Shown here: positions 4,940 through 7,875 of the stretch, piece by piece
Numbering within the stretch: the stretch's first letter is position 1
How the letters are laid out: each line of letters begins with the position of its first letter
Origin: Myxococcales bacterium
Lineage (GTDB): Bacteria; Myxococcota; Polyangia; Fen-1088
Length of the DNA stretch: 7,875 nucleotides
Assembly: GCA_003157315.1 (NCBI GenBank)
Contig: PMJE01000246.1
Coordinates: forward strand, 1,549-9,423
Reading direction: 5' to 3'
Program-made: the position numbers and the translations under genes
Notes under the pieces: model-generated
The model's database searches: none
What the model was told of the DNA's origin: nothing
What the model saw: the letters and a program-made list of their open reading frames with translations, nothing else

Positions 4940-6016
4940 CTAATCTCCCTTGCCCAACGCCAGTTCAACCAGCATCGGTGAGGTGGCTGGATGCAAGTCG
5001 TCGGGCACCCGCTGACCATTGGTCACGCAAGAAACTGGACAGTTGAGCTCGCTCGTCGCCGACAGCACGCTGGCGGGGCCATCGGCCTCGTCCAGCTTGG
5101 TGAGAATGAAACGGCTCACCCCGCGCGACTTGAAGCGGCGAATTGCGGCGCGCAGTTCGCGACCACCGGTCGCCGCCGACAACACCAGATGCTGTTCGGC
5201 CTCCGGCGCCACCTTGAGCAAGTGGGCTTGCGCTTCTAGCGCCGCGGGATCCGATCGTCCGGCGGTATCGATGAGCACAAGTTGCGCCTCTGGCTCAGCC
5301 GCGATCGCTTCGCGCAATCCCGCCTGATCGCGCGCCAGGTGGGTGGGCACTCCCATGATTTCGCCGTAGCGGCCGATGTGTTCGCTGGCACCGATGCGAT
5401 AGGTGTCGACGGTTACCAGGGCAACCTTGAGCTTGCTTTCCAGCAGCGCGCGCGCCGCGATCTTTGCGACGGTGGTGGTCTTGCCCACCCCGGGTGGCCC
5501 CACCAGAGCAATCACCCGCCGGCCTTCGCCCCGCCACGGCGGCAGAGCCGGGGTCAGACGCCGGCGCAGCCCCTCGCGCAATGATTCTGCGATCTCGCGC
5601 TCACTGTGACCGGCGGCTACACGCACCGCTTCGCGCACCAGTTCGTCGACAATGGCCGGCTCCCCTCCCCTTTCCACCAGGCGGCGAGTGACTGCAGCCG
5701 CGGCTGAGGACAGCGGACTGCCGCTCCGCCCAGACGGGGTGCGCGGCTCAGCCTTGTTGGACCGCACCTCGCTGCGCAGTTGCTCGACAATGCGGCGCAA
5801 AGCCGCCACCTCGTGTTCCAAATCGACAGATCGGTCGGTTGAGCCGGTATCACTATCGCCCGAGCCTGTGGCGGTGATTTCGATTTCCTTCCTTCCGAAG
5901 AAACCACCCACCTCGCGGGTCTTGAGGATGATGGCTTCTTCACCCAGCGCCGAGCGGACGGCGTCAAGCGCGCTGCGCGGATCGGGGCCACGGAAGGTCC
6001 TGACACTGGCGTTCAT
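4940..6016 (-). CDS. flhF: Flagellar biosynthesis GTPase FlhF (SRP-type)
   Basis: A 358-residue SRP-family GTPase (with Ffh and FtsY) that recruits early flagellar parts to the correct site, usually the pole. Three parts are visible. The N-terminal basic domain (1-50) begins MNASVRTFRGPDPRSAL and contains FFGRKEIEI. A low-conservation linker with a short coiled-coil-like segment (~65-85) follows, then the NG domain (~105-358). GTPase motifs: G1 GPPGVGKTTT (173-182), the SRP insertion-box DTYRIGASEHI (204-214), G3 DTAGRSD (250-256) and G4 TKLD (306-309). All are intact. The ATG at 6016 has a strong AGGAGG eight bases upstream that overlaps the flhA stop. Length is within the usual range (roughly 350-480), with a short linker. 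It is paired with its regulator FlhG immediately downstream. Confidence 0.97.
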   Translation of the reverse strand: MNASVRTFRGPDPRSALDAVRSALGEEAIILKTREVGGFFGRKEIEITATGSGDSDTGSTDRSVDLEHEVAALRRIVEQLRSEVRSNKAEPRTPSGRSGSPLSSAAAAVTRRLVERGGEPAIVDELVREAVRVAAGHSEREIAESLREGLRRRLTPALPPWRGEGRRVIALVGPPGVGKTTTVAKIAARALLESKLKVALVTVDTYRIGASEHIGRYGEIMGVPTHLARDQAGLREAIAAEPEAQLVLIDTAGRSDPAALEAQAHLLKVAPEAEQHLVLSAATGGRELRAAIRRFKSRGVSRFILTKLDEADGPASVLSATSELNCPVSCVTNGQRVPDDLHPATSPMLVELALGKGD

Positions 6017-6024
6017 TGCACTTT

Positions 6025-6030
6025 CCTCCT
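6025..6030 (-). promoter_or_regulatory. Strong Shine-Dalgarno of flhF at the flhA stop
   Basis: AGGAGG, a full match to the anti-Shine-Dalgarno core, begins on the last base of the flhA TGA and is 8 bases before the flhF ATG. It is the best ribosome site in the window and suggests that flhF is translated well, probably coupled to flhA. Confidence 0.7.
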
Positions 6031-7875
6031 CATGCGGCCTTGCTCCAGGGCGAAGGCGAAAGATCTAGGGTGCCCACCGGCTCGACCCGCGTGCCGGGCA
6101 CCAGCTCGCGTGCCGTAATGACCCACAGGTCGGGCACGAAGCGGGACGCGAACTCGTAGATCGGCCGGCGCAGGTCGGGCGGACTGATGAGCACAGTGGG
6201 ATGGCCGCCCGCGGCCAGGCCCGAGGCATGCGCCTCCAGGGTGGCGATAAACCGCTTGGCCGTGCCCAGTTCCAGTGCCAAAGTCGCCTCGCCGTCGGTC
6301 TGGCCCAGCGCTTTGCGCAGGCTCTCCTCGACCGCGCGGTCCAAGGTCAGCGCGTGCACCGTGCCCTTGGCATCGGCCAAACGCGCGGTGATCTGGCGGG
6401 CGAAACGCCTACGCACCTGCTCGACCAAAAACGCGGTGTCCTTGCTGCGCGGAGCTGCATCGCCAACCGCTTCCAGCACGCTGCGGAAGTCGCGAATCGA
6501 CAACCCCTCACGCAGCACACCGCGCACCACGCGTACCAACTCGCCAAGGGTGATGGTGTTGGGCACCACGTCTTCGACCAGCTTGGGTGCTTCCTTCCCG
6601 CAATGGGCGAGCAATTCCTGGATCTCTTGTCGGCCCACCAGCTCGTGCGCATTGTGGCGCAGCACCTCGGAGAGCTGGGTGGTGATGACCGACGCCGCGT
6701 CCACCACGGTCAGCCCGGCAGCCTCGGCCCGCGGGCGATCACTGGGCAGCACCCACAAGGCCGGCAGGCCGAAGGCCGGCTCCTTGGCCGCTATCCCGTC
6801 GATGTCGGGCAACTGTGGCGTCTTGCCTGACTGGTCCAGAACCATGAGCCGGTCGGCGTAGGCCACCCCGCTGGCCAGATCCACTCCACGCAACTTGATG
6901 CGGTACTCGTTGCCTTCGAGACGCAGGTTGTCCCGCAGGTGAACCGCGGGAATGATCACGCCGATATCGCCAGCAATCTGCCGGCGCAGGTTGGTCACCC
7001 GGCCGGGCAGCTCGCCCCCCTTGTCCAGGTCGATGAGCCGCAGCAGCCCGTGACCCACCTCCAGCTCCAAGGTGTCGAAGCCGACCAGGTCGCCCAGCTT
7101 TTCGCCCGTGCCGGCTTTGGCCTGCAGCGCGGCCTGCTCCGTTTGCGCTGCAGTCATGGGCTGGACGATGCGACGGCGCGAAAGCAGGAAGGCCGCTCCC
7201 GCCAGAGCGCCAAAAGCCATTAGTGGCATGCCGGGCAGCAGCCCCAGCACCAACATTACCCCGGCTGCGTGCATGAGCGTGCGTCGGTGACCGAAGATCT
7301 GCGCGCCCATTTCCGTACCCAGGTGCGAACCCGAGCTGGCACGGGTTACCGTGATGCCCGCTGCGGTCGACACCAGCAGCGCCGGCATCTGGCTGACCAG
7401 ACCGTCGCCGATGGTCAGGATGGTGTAGGTTTCCACCGCAGCGGAAAGCGACATATGGTCGCGCGCCACCCCGGCCAGCAGGCCGCCTACTATGTTGATG
7501 AGAGTAATGATGAGGCCGGCGATCGCGTCGCCGCGCACGAACTTGCTGGCGCCGTCCATGGCGCCGAAGAACTCGATCTCTCGTTCCAGGTTGGCTCGGC
7601 GAGCGCGCGCCTCGCGGTCATCGATGATCCCGGCGGCTAGATCGGCGTCGATGGACATCTGCTTGCCAGGCAAGGCGTCCAAGGTGAAACGGGCGGCGAC
7701 CTCGGCCACTCGGCCGGAACCGCGGGTGATGACCACGAAGTTCACCACCAGGAGGATGAGAAAGACCACCGCGCCTACGATGAGGCTGCCGCCCACGGTG
7801 AATTGACCAAAGGCCTGGATAATGTGTCCCGCAGAACCGGTGCCGGACGAACCCTGCAAGAGGATGAGGCGGGTG
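6030..7875 (-). CDS. flhA: Flagellar export gate protein FlhA (partial, N-terminus off window)
   Basis: The inner-membrane core of the flagellar type III export gate. With FlhB it moves rod, hook and filament proteins using proton-motive force; its cytoplasmic ring docks chaperone-substrate complexes. The window holds 614 residues, starting TRLILLQG; by comparison with E. coli FlhA (692) about 80-90 N-terminal residues are missing. The visible membrane part includes VGGSLIVGAVVFLILLVVNF, a cytoplasmic FHIPEP loop with GKQMSIDADL and MDGASKFVRGDAIAG, and further hydrophobic segments ending near LMAFGALAGAAFLLS. A linker rich in Ala and Gln follows, then the C-terminal domain from about EKLGDLVGFDTLELEVG to the end. 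No frameshift is seen. The promoter must lie outside. Its TGA is followed after 13 bases by flhF. Confidence 0.97.
   Translation of the reverse strand, partial: TRLILLQGSSGTGSAGHIIQAFGQFTVGGSLIVGAVVFLILLVVNFVVITRGSGRVAEVAARFTLDALPGKQMSIDADLAAGIIDDREARARRANLEREIEFFGAMDGASKFVRGDAIAGLIITLINIVGGLLAGVARDHMSLSAAVETYTILTIGDGLVSQMPALLVSTAAGITVTRASSGSHLGTEMGAQIFGHRRTLMHAAGVMLVLGLLPGMPLMAFGALAGAAFLLSRRRIVQPMTAAQTEQAALQAKAGTGEKLGDLVGFDTLELEVGHGLLRLIDLDKGGELPGRVTNLRRQIAGDIGVIIPAVHLRDNLRLEGNEYRIKLRGVDLASGVAYADRLMVLDQSGKTPQLPDIDGIAAKEPAFGLPALWVLPSDRPRAEAAGLTVVDAASVITTQLSEVLRHNAHELVGRQEIQELLAHCGKEAPKLVEDVVPNTITLGELVRVVRGVLREGLSIRDFRSVLEAVGDAAPRSKDTAFLVEQVRRRFARQITARLADAKGTVHALTLDRAVEESLRKALGQTDGEATLALELGTAKRFIATLEAHASGLAAGGHPTVLISPPDLRRPIYEFASRFVPDLWVITARELVPGTRVEPVGTLDLSPSPWSKAA

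Noticed and set aside
4417..5046. 209-codon plus-strand frame opposite flhG/flhF
   Set aside because: Antisense to two genes with intact motifs; the composition is Arg/Ser/Ala-rich as expected from reverse reading of GC-rich codons.
6187..6861. Two long overlapping plus-strand frames opposite flhA
   Set aside because: Both are shadows of the FlhA cytoplasmic domain; neither has a recognisable fold or ribosome site.

Overview
The window is GC-rich and almost entirely protein-coding. It reads as chromosomal DNA of a flagellated Gram-negative bacterium, most likely a beta- or gammaproteobacterium. The reasons are the gene order flhA-flhF-flhG-fliA, an FlhG carrying the DQAxxLR-type N-terminus, and a lipoprotein with a classical lipobox. 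The order or genus cannot be fixed from this sequence.

Right half (3331-7875, all minus strand): a tightly packed flagellar operon, read right to left. It holds flhA (export-gate protein; its N-terminal ~80-90 residues lie beyond the window), flhF (SRP-type GTPase that sets the site and number of flagella), flhG/fleN (MinD-like ATPase that counters FlhF) and fliA (sigma-28 for late flagellar genes). The genes are 13, 2 and 11 bases apart, each with a Shine-Dalgarno sequence inside or beside the preceding stop codon, so translational coupling is likely. After fliA the cluster stops. The chemotaxis genes that often follow in related bacteria are absent; instead a convergent sixA-like phosphatase gene ends 9 bases away.

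Middle (1994-3321): a sixA-like phosphohistidine phosphatase gene on the plus strand and, divergent from it, a small lipoprotein gene with one IPT/TIG domain on the minus strand. Their shared 287-base spacer holds a perfect 14-bp palindrome and an AT-rich patch with a weak promoter candidate for the lipoprotein gene.

Left (1-1993): an atypical extended-SDR (epimerase/dehydratase-like) gene running off the left edge on the minus strand and, divergent from it, a B12-binding-domain radical SAM enzyme gene on the plus strand that uses a TTG start. The 285-base spacer between them contains a 7+7-bp inverted repeat and repeated TGATGGA(CA) elements that could be operators or the end of a decayed insertion sequence.

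I saw no RNA genes, CRISPR array, intact mobile element or clear new defence or biosynthetic system. The least ordinary parts are the orphan radical SAM/SDR pair, the repeats between them, and the lipoprotein/sixA spacer.
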